Source: Desulfobacterales bacterium
GTDB lineage: Bacteria; Desulfobacterota; Desulfobacteria; Desulfobacterales; JAFDCJ01
Assembly (NCBI GenBank): GCA_029932495.1
Contig: JAOZPY010000173.1
Span: forward strand, 1 to 6,211
Direction: 5' to 3'
DNA length: 6,211 bases
Numbering within the stretch: the first letter of the stretch is position 1; every line of letters begins with the position of its first letter. Positions 1 to 6,174 of this stretch are shown in pieces. A program made the translations under genes and the position numbers. Under the pieces are notes generated by a model. That model did not search any database, was not told where the DNA came from, and worked only from the letters and a program-made list of their open reading frames with translations.

Positions 1-173
1 CGTAAAAAGTCATTTTCGAGCGACATCAACCCTTTTCGGAAAAAGAGCTGTGAAGGGTTGAGCGTTAAAAACTTCAAGCTGTTTGAGGAGCTTGCGACGA
101 GTTCTTGAAGTTTAGCGAAACCCTGAACGGCTCCCGAAAAGGCTTGCGGAGCGAAAAAATTGGACTTTTTACG
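1..173. repeat. Long imperfect palindromic element (MITE-like or REP-like), possibly cut by the window edge
   Basis: The stretch reads as one imperfect palindrome. Its ends are an exact 11-bp inverted repeat, CGTAAAAAGTC at 1-11 and its complement at 163-173. Further matching arm segments follow in the same order: CCTTTTCGG at 31-39 pairs with 134-142, a GAGC(T/C)GT...AGGGTT segment pairs around 45-60 and 118-133, and an exact 10-bp repeat AAACTTCAAG at 69-78 pairs with 104-113. About 25 bases are left in the centre. A separate local hairpin, CAACCCTT (27-34) with AAGGGTTG (53-60), lies in the left arm. Arms this long and this ordered are typical of small non-autonomous mobile elements or structured intergenic repeats. 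I see no transposase. The left border coincides with the window edge, so the element may be longer. I have an impression of similar repeats in Desulfobacterota genomes but cannot verify it here. Confidence 0.75.
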
Positions 174-307
174 ACTTCATCAAGCTTGGCATTCAAATCG
201 GCGGCATGGGACATAATATTTTTCTCAAAGTCAAGCCGTAATATATCGCCGATTATTTCTCCTGAAAAAAAATCAAACGTCCCTTCTATATCCAGTATTT
301 TTTTCAT
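74..307 (-). CDS. Small hypothetical protein, 77 aa, C-terminus encoded by a palindromic repeat
   Basis: I do not recognise this protein. It is supported as a real translated gene by a perfect Shine-Dalgarno AAGGAGG (complement of 315-321), 7 bases before the ATG, and by its position 25 bp downstream of the TetR-type regulator gene on the same strand, which suggests one transcript. Residues 1 to about 44 (MKKILDIEGTFDFF... to NAKLDE) come from ordinary sequence and are acidic with amphipathic stretches. From about residue 45 (VVKSPIF onward) the frame runs into the palindromic element at 1-173 and ends there with SSQAPQTA. The tail is basic and low in recognisable structure. The likeliest reading is a gene whose 3' end was replaced or truncated by insertion of the repeat, so the product may be non-functional. 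There is no signal peptide or membrane segment. An overlapping plus-strand ORF (105-323) has no comparable start signal. Confidence 0.5.
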   Translation of the reverse strand: MKKILDIEGTFDFFSGEIIGDILRLDFEKNIMSHAADLNAKLDEVVKSPIFSLRKPFREPFRVSLNFKNSSQAPQTA

Positions 308-314
308 GCCAGCG

Positions 315-321
315 CCTCCTT
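315..321 (-). promoter_or_regulatory. Strong ribosome binding site of the 77-aa ORF
   Basis: The complement reads AAGGAGG, a full match to the anti-Shine-Dalgarno, 7 bases upstream of the ATG at 307. It fixes both the strand and the start of the small ORF. It is much stronger than the site of any other gene in the window. Confidence 0.75.
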
Positions 322-332
322 GATCAATATGG

Positions 333-923
333 TTAGCTTTTGGCAGCCAGGCTTCGACGGCAAAAATTCAAGATTTCGGTGGCTATCAAAGACATTTCGG
401 GCGTATTTGGCATTTTTAATTTGAGATGCAGCGCACCAATGAGCATCCCTTGAATAATGAATGCGGTTTTCTCAATGGGTACTTTTTGGATTGATCCGTC
501 TTTTTGTCCTTTCTTTAAGCAATTTTTCACTAAGTTCAACGAAAGGTTCAGACGGGCGGTAATTTCTTCCCGATAGACCGAACCTGGCTGTAGAAGATCG
601 GTCGGAAAATCGCGGGTCAGTACCACCACCTCCTTAGACTTCTTTTTGCTAAAACGGAAATGAAAAAGAATAAAATTTTCAATGGCCTCAAGGCCGGTTC
701 GGTTGCTACTAATTTCATTTTTTGCGCCTTCAATGTAATTTCCAAGCATGTCAATCAGGATATGAGCCAAGATGCCATTTTTGCTTTGAAAATAGTGGAA
801 AATCAACCCTTCCGCCACACCGGCCGTTTTTGCAATTGCAGAGGTCGCAGTTGCGCTAAAGCCTTTTTCAGCAAACAGATCAATGGCGGCATTTAAAATC
901 GCTTCTTTTTTACTCATGGCCAT
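333..923 (-). CDS. TetR/AcrR-family transcriptional regulator
   Basis: A 196-residue protein, a normal length for TetR-family repressors. The N-terminal DNA-binding domain spans about residues 4-52: helix 1 (KKEAILNAAIDLFAEKGF), then the helix-turn-helix ATSAIAKTAGVAEGLIFHYF, including the characteristic G-hydrophobic-hydrophobic-YF end (here GLIFHYF) followed by SKNGIL. The remaining roughly 145 residues are the variable helical ligand-binding and dimerisation domain. Its ligand cannot be read from sequence. The gene is transcribed divergently from the RND efflux genes, the classic arrangement for a local repressor, and a palindromic operator candidate lies in the shared gap. The start is uncertain: ATG at 923 and ATG at 917 (MSKKEAIL) are both possible, and neither has a clear Shine-Dalgarno. 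It probably forms an operon with the 77-aa ORF that follows it. Family assignment is firm; its role as repressor of the pump is inferred from position. Confidence 0.93.
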   Translation of the reverse strand: MAMSKKEAILNAAIDLFAEKGFSATATSAIAKTAGVAEGLIFHYFQSKNGILAHILIDMLGNYIEGAKNEISSNRTGLEAIENFILFHFRFSKKKSKEVVVLTRDFPTDLLQPGSVYREEITARLNLSLNLVKNCLKKGQKDGSIQKVPIEKTAFIIQGMLIGALHLKLKMPNTPEMSLIATEILNFCRRSLAAKS

Positions 924-963
924 GTATCTTGAATTTTTTGGGGGATATGGTTTATAATTTTGT

Positions 964-992
964 TTGATTGAGTAATCACTTAATGATAATAT
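964..992 (+). promoter_or_regulatory. Candidate promoter of the efflux operon
   Basis: On the plus strand TTGATT (964-969) and TAATAT (987-992) are 17 bases apart, each matching the sigma-70 consensus at about 4 of 6 positions. GATAAT at 985-990 is an alternative -10 with shorter spacing. The start would fall near 999, leaving a leader of about 150 bases before the adaptor gene. The palindrome at 967-984 begins in the -35 box and occupies most of the spacer, the position where TetR-type repressors often block polymerase. The boxes are weak, so this call is tentative. Confidence 0.4.
967..984. promoter_or_regulatory. Candidate TetR-family operator palindrome
   Basis: ATTGAGT, four bases (AATC), then ACTTAAT: the 7-base half-sites are inverted repeats with a single mismatch. 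An overlapping shorter exact palindrome, TGATT-N4-AATCA, occupies 965-978. An 18-bp dyad with T-G-A-G-T half-sites resembles operators described for TetR/AcrR-type repressors. It covers the predicted start site of the regulator's own promoter and lies between the -35 and -10 boxes of the candidate pump promoter, so one bound dimer pair could silence both. Binding by the neighbouring regulator is inferred. Confidence 0.6.
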
Positions 993-1014
993 GTTAATGT
1001 TTCGCTTAAGTCAA
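986..1014 (-). promoter_or_regulatory. Sigma-70-type promoter of the TetR-family gene
   Basis: On the minus strand a -35 box TTGACT (1009-1014) is separated by exactly 17 bases from a -10 box TATTAT (986-991). These match the consensus at 5 of 6 positions each. Transcription would start near 978-980, inside the palindromic operator candidate at 967-984, which fits autorepression. Confidence 0.7.
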
Positions 1015-1148
1015 CGGCAAGATTGAAATCCGGCGTCGATAATCATGCTATTTGAGAGGAAAAATCGGTTATCCGGTTTTGCGGAGATAAAACATACCAA
1101 GTAACAAAACGCTGTAGCCGGTTAGCAACCGAACTGGAAAACACGCTG

Positions 1149-2330
1149 ATGAAAAAAAATACCGCATCAAAGGGAAAAACCGGACTGGTCATTGCCCTGA
1201 TCATTATGTTTGTTTTCGGAACAGTGACCGTCTATAGCTACTGGAAATTCAAGACCCGCCAAAAAACACAGGTTGCGGATAAAAATCCCATCCCGGTGGA
1301 AACCGTTACGGCCACAATCAGACGGCTGCATGTGACTCTGGAGCAAACCGGTGATATCCGCCCAAGGCTGGAGGTCAATGTCCACCCGAAAATTTCTGGC
1401 AAAATCATTGAAAGCATCCTGGTTGAAAAGGGCGATTTCGTTGAAAACGGAGCGCTGATCGCCACCCTGGACGATGAGATGATCAGAGCCCAGATCAGGG
1501 AAGGCGAAGCGGCGCTGAGTTCCGCAAACGCAAAATTAATCGAAGTGGAAGCCCAGCTTACTTTGCTCGGCAAAGACCGCCGCCGCATTGCAAAACTGGT
1601 GAAAACCCGGGCCATGTCTCAGCAAAAATTGGACCAGATTAACAGCCAGTATGAGGCAGCGCTTGCGGGCAAAAAGGTTGCGCTGGCTTTGATAGAAAGA
1701 GCGCAGGCATCTGTTAATCTTCTTAAAATTCTGCATAAGGATCATCAGGTTGTATCGCCGATTGCGGGTTACATTTCCGCCCGTTACGTGGATGCGGGCA
1801 GTATGTCCGACGCCAAGAAACCGATTGTGCGGGTCTCGGATGAAAAAATCGTAAAAATCATCACCAGCGTATCCGAGCAGGATTATCCATCCATCAAAAA
1901 GGGATTGAAAGCAGAGATCCGAGTGGATGCCTTCCCGCACAAAGTTTTTCATGGAACCGTTGCCGTCATCAATCCGACTCTCGATCCGACAACCCGCACC
2001 GGTGAGTTCGAAATTTTCGTCCCCAATGAAGACCTCACGCTGCGCTCCGGCATGTTCGCCAATATACGCCTGCAGCTGGGAAACCGAACGGCTGTGACGA
2101 TTGACAAAGACGCTCTTCTCAGATTGCCCGGAACCGGCAGTTATTATGTCTATACGGTGCAAAATTCCAGAGCCGTCCTGAAAAACATCCAAATCGGGTT
2201 GATCCAGGCAAATCTGGCGGAAATCAAGGCAGGGTTGGCAGCAGGCGAGCAGGTGATTGTCAAGGGGCAGAATCGGGTGAAAGACGGCTTGCCGGTGACG
2301 GTTAAGGGAGGTGCAAAGCAAGGCTTATGA
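1149..2330 (+). CDS. RND efflux periplasmic adaptor subunit (membrane fusion protein, HlyD/AcrA type)
   Basis: A 393-residue adaptor that would link the inner-membrane pump to an outer-membrane channel. Residues about 12-33 (GLVIALIIMFVFGTVTVYSY) form an uncleaved N-terminal membrane anchor; there is no lipobox cysteine. The first half of the lipoyl-like domain is at about 75-107 (VHPKISGKI, then VEKGDFVENGALIATLDD). A helical hairpin follows at about 108-192, rich in Ala, Glu, Gln and Leu. The second lipoyl half is VVSPIAGYISARYVDAGSM at about 200-218. A beta-barrel domain covers about 225-310 with the family's DPTTRTG motif and LRSGMFANIRL, and a membrane-proximal domain reaches the C-terminus. 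Length and domain order are normal for the family. The start has only a partial Shine-Dalgarno (GGAAA, 1136-1140). The stop overlaps the next start as ATGA, implying translational coupling to the transporter. Substrate cannot be deduced. Confidence 0.94.
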   Translation: MKKNTASKGKTGLVIALIIMFVFGTVTVYSYWKFKTRQKTQVADKNPIPVETVTATIRRLHVTLEQTGDIRPRLEVNVHPKISGKIIESILVEKGDFVENGALIATLDDEMIRAQIREGEAALSSANAKLIEVEAQLTLLGKDRRRIAKLVKTRAMSQQKLDQINSQYEAALAGKKVALALIERAQASVNLLKILHKDHQVVSPIAGYISARYVDAGSMSDAKKPIVRVSDEKIVKIITSVSEQDYPSIKKGLKAEIRVDAFPHKVFHGTVAVINPTLDPTTRTGEFEIFVPNEDLTLRSGMFANIRLQLGNRTAVTIDKDALLRLPGTGSYYVYTVQNSRAVLKNIQIGLIQANLAEIKAGLAAGEQVIVKGQNRVKDGLPVTVKGGAKQGL

Positions 2331-5300
2331 AACTGCCCGAATTTGCCGTCAAACAACCGGTGGCAACCCTGATGCTTTTTCTGGCTTTGAGCATTATTGG
2401 ACTATTCTCCCTGACCCGGCTGAGTATCGACATGCTGCCGGATATTGACCCGCCGGTAATTTCGATTCTGACATCCTGGCCGGGGGCCAGCGCCTTGGAT
2501 GTGGAGACCGAGGTTACTGAACCGATCGAAGATCAGGTCAATACGGTTAACAACCTGGATACCCTGACTTCCAAGTCCCTGGACAATTTGTCGCTGGTCG
2601 TCTGCAAATTTGACTGGGGGACCAACCTGGACGTGGCCAGCAACGATATCCGGGATCGGCTGGAGCTGGCCAAACGCGAACTTCCGGATGATGCCGAAAA
2701 GCCGATTCTTTTCAAATTCAGCAGTGCCACAGCCCCGATCATGTTTATGACCATCAGCGGGGAGAAGTCATGGCCCCGGTTATACCACCTGACCGACAAG
2801 CAGGTCGTTGACGGGCTCAAGCGGGTGCCGGGCGTTGGAGCGGTAATTGTGCACGGCGGGCTGCGGCGGCGGATCAATGTCTATTTTAATCTGGCCCGGG
2901 TTCAAGGATATGGCCTGGCGCTATCCAGGATCAACCAGCTGCTGGCCGCTGAAAACCTCAACCTGCCGGCCGGTAATATCAAATCGGGGGCCAAGGACTA
3001 TTTTGTACGGGTACCCGGCCGGTTCAAATCGGCCCGGGAGATCGCCAACACCGTCATCGGCTATTTTAAAAATCGGCCGGTATACCTCAAAGATGTAGCC
3101 CGGGTCCAAGACGGCTATGAACCTCAGGACGTCAACGGCTGGGGGGACGGCAAGCCAGCCATGGTGCTCATTCTTCAGAAACAAACCGGCAAAAACACGG
3201 TGGCGGTGGTGCGCCGGGTCAAAAACAAACTTGAAGAATTTAAAACCACGCTGCCGCCGGATGTGCGCATCAATATCATCATGGACACCTCGGAAGATAT
3301 TTTGACTTCGGTTAAGAATCTGAGGACCACTCTTTTTTACGGTATTGCCTTCGTCGTGCTGGTCACCCTGCTTTTCCTGCGCCGTTTGCGGACCGTTTTC
3401 ATTATTGCCTTAACAATTCCCTTTTCACTGATCGGCGCTTTTATCTTTCTTTATCTGTTCGGCTATACCATCAACCTGGTGTCACTGATGGCGTTGGCCA
3501 TCGCCTCGGGCATGGTGGTGGACAATGGCATTGTGGTGCTGGAAAATATGGTGCGCCATATCGAACGTGGTGGGCGCATTAAGACCAGCGCCATGTTCGG
3601 AGCCAGTGAGATGGGGCTTGCCATCACCGCCTCCACCCTGACCACCGTGGTGGTTTTTGTACCTCTGATGTTTTTAACGGGGTTTGCTGGGATCATATTC
3701 AAACAACTGGGTTTTGTGCTCGTGGTGACTCTGGTGGTTTCGCTGCTGGCAGCCCTGATGCTCACACCCATGCTGGGGTCGCGGCTGATTACGGCCACCC
3801 CCGAAAGCCTGAAAAAAAGGAAAGGGGCCATCGGCCGCCTGTATGCCGCATCGGAGCGTATCTTGGAAGTTGTGGAGGATGCTTACACCCGGATTCTGGA
3901 ATGGGCACTGAGCCACCGTAAAACGGTAGTTTTGCTGGCCGTATTTATTTTTATCAGCAGTGTTTCCCTGCTTCCCTTTTTGTCAACCTCTTTTTTCCCC
4001 ACCGTCGACACCGGGGAGGTCAACATCAATTTTCGTCTTCCGGAAGGCTCCCGCATAGAAGAGACTAATGCGGTGCAAGAGGCGATCTTTAAAAACATCA
4101 ATCAGGTCATCCGGCCTGAGGAATTACGGCATTCCTACGGTTTTGACGGCGAGACCAAAGAGGGTATCGGGGTGGCGATGGGTTTTGACCAGGGGCCTAA
4201 TGTCGGCATCATCGGCCTGAAACTGGTGGGCCGCGACAAAAGAAGCCGCTCGGCTGAAGACATTGCCGCCGCCTTGCGGGAGCGGGTGCGAAAAATACCT
4301 GGCATCAGCAGGATTCAGGTGCGGGCCCAGAACGTCATTACGTCTATTTTAATGGGGGCCGGCAAACCCGTTTCCCTGGAAATTCAGGGATCGGATCTGA
4401 ATGCCAATATGCTTTATGCCCTCAAGGTAAAGTCTATCATGGAGAAAATTCCGGGACTGGTGGACATCGACATCAGCCAAAAGGATCCCCGGCCGGAAAT
4501 GTGGGTGGTGATAAACCGGCTCAAGGCGGCGAATTTGGGGCTTAATACAGCTACAATTGCCACCTCCCTGCGCAATTATTTTTACGGCATGGAGGCCACG
4601 CAGTTCAGGGATGCCGGCGATAATTTCGATATTTTTACCCGTTTAACTGAAAAAGACAAAAACAGCCTGAAAAACCTGCCCGAGGTCCCATTGATTACCC
4701 CGGACGGACGGATGATCAAACTGAAAAACGTGGCCCGCATTATAAGCGGGCAAGGTCCCATTGAGATTGAAAGAAAAAACCGGCAGAATATCGTCAAAGT
4801 CGAGGCGGATACTTACCAGCGCTCATTGGGGGCGGTCACGGCAGATTTGAAACAGCAACTTGCCGCCATCGGCACACCGCCGGGGATTTCAACCCAGTTC
4901 GGGGGAGACGTGGAGGAACAGAGAAAAGCGTTTCGAGACCTGACCACCCTTTTGATCATCGGCATCCTTCTGGTGTATATGGTGATGGCTGCACTTTTCG
5001 GAAATTTGCGCGACCCGCTTATTATCATGTTTTCGGTTCCCTTTGCCTTCAGCGGGGTACTTTATGCTTTTTACTTAACGGACACCTCTTTGGGAATCAT
5101 GTCATTTATGGGGGTGGTGATGCTCATGGGCATCGTGGTGAACAATGCCATTGTGCTGCTGGACTACATCCATTTGCTTCAGAAGCGCGGGCAGCCCTTG
5201 CTGCAGGCCGTTACCCGGGCCGGCCGCAACCGCCTCCGACCAGTGCTCATGACGACTATGACCACCTTTTTCGGCATGCTGCCCATGGCAACCGCCGACA

Positions 5301-5434
5301 GCGTCGGTGCGGAGGCCTGGAACCCGTTGGGGATCACCATGCTCGGGGGACTGTCGGCTTCCACCCTGGTGACGCTGGTCTTGGTACCCACCATCTATTT
5401 CATGCTGGAAAGCAGAAAACAGCGTTTGGATTAA
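2327..5434 (+). CDS. RND-family efflux transporter, inner-membrane pump (AcrB/HAE type)
   Basis: A 1035-residue protein with the full duplicated RND architecture. It is expected to export hydrophobic or toxic compounds from membrane or periplasm by proton antiport, working as a trimer. TM1 is near residues 10-29, followed by a large periplasmic porter loop; TM2-TM6 lie at about 335-485, TM7 near 533-553, a second periplasmic loop, and TM8-TM12 at about 874-1027. Family signatures are the N-terminal PVATLMLFLALSIIGLFSL, then MLPDIDPPVISILTSWPGAS, and the TM4 motif GMVVDNGIVVLEN. The relay position in TM4 is Asp399-Asn400 rather than the Asp-Asp of AcrB, and the TM10 motif is GIVVNNAIVLLDY with Asn939-Asn940 where AcrB has the relay lysine. 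Such D-N/N-N versions occur in other RND pumps, as I recall, so it is probably active. The charge-poor TM4 argues against a CzcA-type metal pump. The start overlaps the adaptor stop; AAGG at 2320-2323 is close and AGGGAGGT is about 15 bases away, so coupling is likely. No outer-membrane factor follows. Confidence 0.95.
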   Translation: MKLPEFAVKQPVATLMLFLALSIIGLFSLTRLSIDMLPDIDPPVISILTSWPGASALDVETEVTEPIEDQVNTVNNLDTLTSKSLDNLSLVVCKFDWGTNLDVASNDIRDRLELAKRELPDDAEKPILFKFSSATAPIMFMTISGEKSWPRLYHLTDKQVVDGLKRVPGVGAVIVHGGLRRRINVYFNLARVQGYGLALSRINQLLAAENLNLPAGNIKSGAKDYFVRVPGRFKSAREIANTVIGYFKNRPVYLKDVARVQDGYEPQDVNGWGDGKPAMVLILQKQTGKNTVAVVRRVKNKLEEFKTTLPPDVRINIIMDTSEDILTSVKNLRTTLFYGIAFVVLVTLLFLRRLRTVFIIALTIPFSLIGAFIFLYLFGYTINLVSLMALAIASGMVVDNGIVVLENMVRHIERGGRIKTSAMFGASEMGLAITASTLTTVVVFVPLMFLTGFAGIIFKQLGFVLVVTLVVSLLAALMLTPMLGSRLITATPESLKKRKGAIGRLYAASERILEVVEDAYTRILEWALSHRKTVVLLAVFIFISSVSLLPFLSTSFFPTVDTGEVNINFRLPEGSRIEETNAVQEAIFKNINQVIRPEELRHSYGFDGETKEGIGVAMGFDQGPNVGIIGLKLVGRDKRSRSAEDIAAALRERVRKIPGISRIQVRAQNVITSILMGAGKPVSLEIQGSDLNANMLYALKVKSIMEKIPGLVDIDISQKDPRPEMWVVINRLKAANLGLNTATIATSLRNYFYGMEATQFRDAGDNFDIFTRLTEKDKNSLKNLPEVPLITPDGRMIKLKNVARIISGQGPIEIERKNRQNIVKVEADTYQRSLGAVTADLKQQLAAIGTPPGISTQFGGDVEEQRKAFRDLTTLLIIGILLVYMVMAALFGNLRDPLIIMFSVPFAFSGVLYAFYLTDTSLGIMSFMGVVMLMGIVVNNAIVLLDYIHLLQKRGQPLLQAVTRAGRNRLRPVLMTTMTTFFGMLPMATADSVGAEAWNPLGITMLGGLSASTLVTLVLVPTIYFMLESRKQRLD

Positions 5435-5438
5435 AATC

Positions 5439-5729
5439 ATGAAAATGTTGCTGTTGATTTATGATGTGGATTTCGATGAGGAAGTGATGGAAACCCTTAC
5501 CACATGTTGTGTGGCCGGGTACACCAAGTGGGATCGGGTATTGGGCAAAGGAGAACGTTCAGATCCCAAATTTGACGATGCAGTCTGGCCCGGTTTTAAC
5601 TGTGCGGTAATGATGGGAGTTGACGAAGCATTGGAACAAGCCATGTTCGAGGCCTTAACTTCATTGCATAAAAAAATGGGGGGCAAGGCTATAAAGGCGT
5701 TTTCCTGGCCTTTGGAGGAATTATTTTGA
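5439..5729 (+). CDS. PG0541-family RND transporter-associated protein (PII-like small protein)
   Basis: A 96-residue soluble protein with no signal peptide or membrane segment. It starts 4 bp after the transporter stop, so it is almost certainly co-transcribed and probably translationally coupled; the local Shine-Dalgarno is poor, and ATG at 5445 is an alternative start. I recognise the pattern MLLLIYDVDFDEEVMETL, then GYTKWDRVLGKGERSDPKFDDAVWPG and a C-terminal IKAFSWPLEELF as the family named after Porphyromonas gingivalis PG0541, the gene next to the xepCAB RND pump genes. The beta-alpha-beta-beta-alpha-beta spacing and the central loop with GKGERSDP are compatible with a ferredoxin-like, PII-like fold. 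PII-like proteins often bind small ligands and regulate transporters, so a pump-modulating role is plausible, but the function is inferred from neighbourhood only. The family name is from memory and was not searched. Confidence 0.75.
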   Translation: MKMLLLIYDVDFDEEVMETLTTCCVAGYTKWDRVLGKGERSDPKFDDAVWPGFNCAVMMGVDEALEQAMFEALTSLHKKMGGKAIKAFSWPLEELF

Positions 5730-5898
5730 GATTTTCACTTACACTTCGAATCCTATAAATTAGGGTGTTCTATGACTTCGTGCCTGAGTATGAAAAATGA
5801 TATTCCTTTCGTTAACCAAATCCTCTAGAAATACCCGCCTTTTTTATCCTTCTTTCAAAGCCACATTTTTAACTGTCCATTCCCAAAAAGAGCGGCTC

Positions 5899-5950
5899 AA
5901 GTCTACGTTTGACTTTTAAGGGTTACAGACAAAAAGGCAAACGCAGACTT
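5899..5950. repeat. 19-bp imperfect inverted repeat, possible terminator or small repeat element
   Basis: AAGTCTACGTTTGACTTTT (5899-5917) pairs with 5932-5950, ending GCAGACTT, at 17 of 19 positions across a 14-base loop. On the minus strand one of the two mismatches becomes a G-U wobble. The plus-strand flank is TTAATTATT and the minus-strand flank is TTGAGCCGCTCTTTTT, so it could stop transcription in either direction. The stem is AT-rich, unlike a typical strong terminator, and its neat arms could equally be a small dispersed repeat. It lies about 170 bases after the last operon gene. Confidence 0.5.
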
Positions 5951-6150
5951 TAATTATTCACAGCTCCTGCCACCACTTTACGGTTTTTGCATATATCATG
6001 TCGAATCGTCCGTTGCTGTTGCGCGGGACAGAGGATTGAAAATCCTTAGGTCTTCAACAAATTAAGTTACGATATCAGCAGGCTAAAATAGTACCGATGA
6101 TATATTGTGCCCGCTTGCGGCCTTATTATAACAAAAAAAGCACTCACTAA

Positions 6151-6172
6151 AATATCATAACCCCTTGATATT
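6151..6172 (-). terminator. Weak hairpin downstream of the tRNA, candidate terminator
   Basis: Read on the minus strand, two bases after the tRNA CCA end, AATATCA pairs exactly with TGATATT over an 8-base loop, followed by TTTT, and a run of seven T lies about 10 bases further on. The 7-bp stem is almost all A-T, so termination strength would be low. It may instead act as a 3' processing signal. Confidence 0.3.
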
Positions 6173-6174
6173 AC

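Larger units (their letters stand above)
5730..6174. other. Gene-free AT-rich region between pump operon and tRNA
   Basis: About 445 bases without a convincing protein gene on either strand; all frames are short and lack start signals. It holds the imperfect hairpin at 5899-5950, a tRNA-like fold at about 5999-6052, a short GC-rich hairpin (CCGC-TT-GCGG, 6111-6120) and a weak hairpin beside the tRNA (6151-6172). I see no clear intrinsic terminator directly behind the pump operon: the CCTA/TAGG hairpin at 5752-5764 has no T-run. Confidence 0.6.

Noticed and set aside
105..323. Plus-strand ORF of 72 codons over the small minus-strand gene
   Set aside because: No ribosome binding site, composition is that of an antisense shadow, and the minus-strand ORF has a perfect Shine-Dalgarno.
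1045..1104. Short upstream ORF (19 codons) in the adaptor leader
   Set aside because: No Shine-Dalgarno and no recognisable peptide pattern such as an attenuator; likely chance.
1536..2321. 261-codon minus-strand ORF inside the adaptor gene
   Set aside because: Fully antisense to a clear family member; the translated sequence is rich in His, Cys and Arg, with no recognisable domain.
2327..5434. Heavy-metal (CzcA-type) RND assignment
   Set aside because: The TM4 motif lacks the charged metal-pump pattern I would expect and the overall motifs fit the hydrophobe/amphiphile exporters; no metal-binding His or Met clusters are seen in the adaptor.
5741..5768. Hairpin just after the PG0541-family gene as terminator
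   Set aside because: CCTA/TAGG is only 4 bp, the outer ACAC/GTGT pairing needs a one-sided 7-base bulge, and no T-run follows.
6111..6120. CCGC-TT-GCGG hairpin as terminator
   Set aside because: The stem is very short and neither strand has a clear T-run directly after it; left only as a note in the gene-free region.
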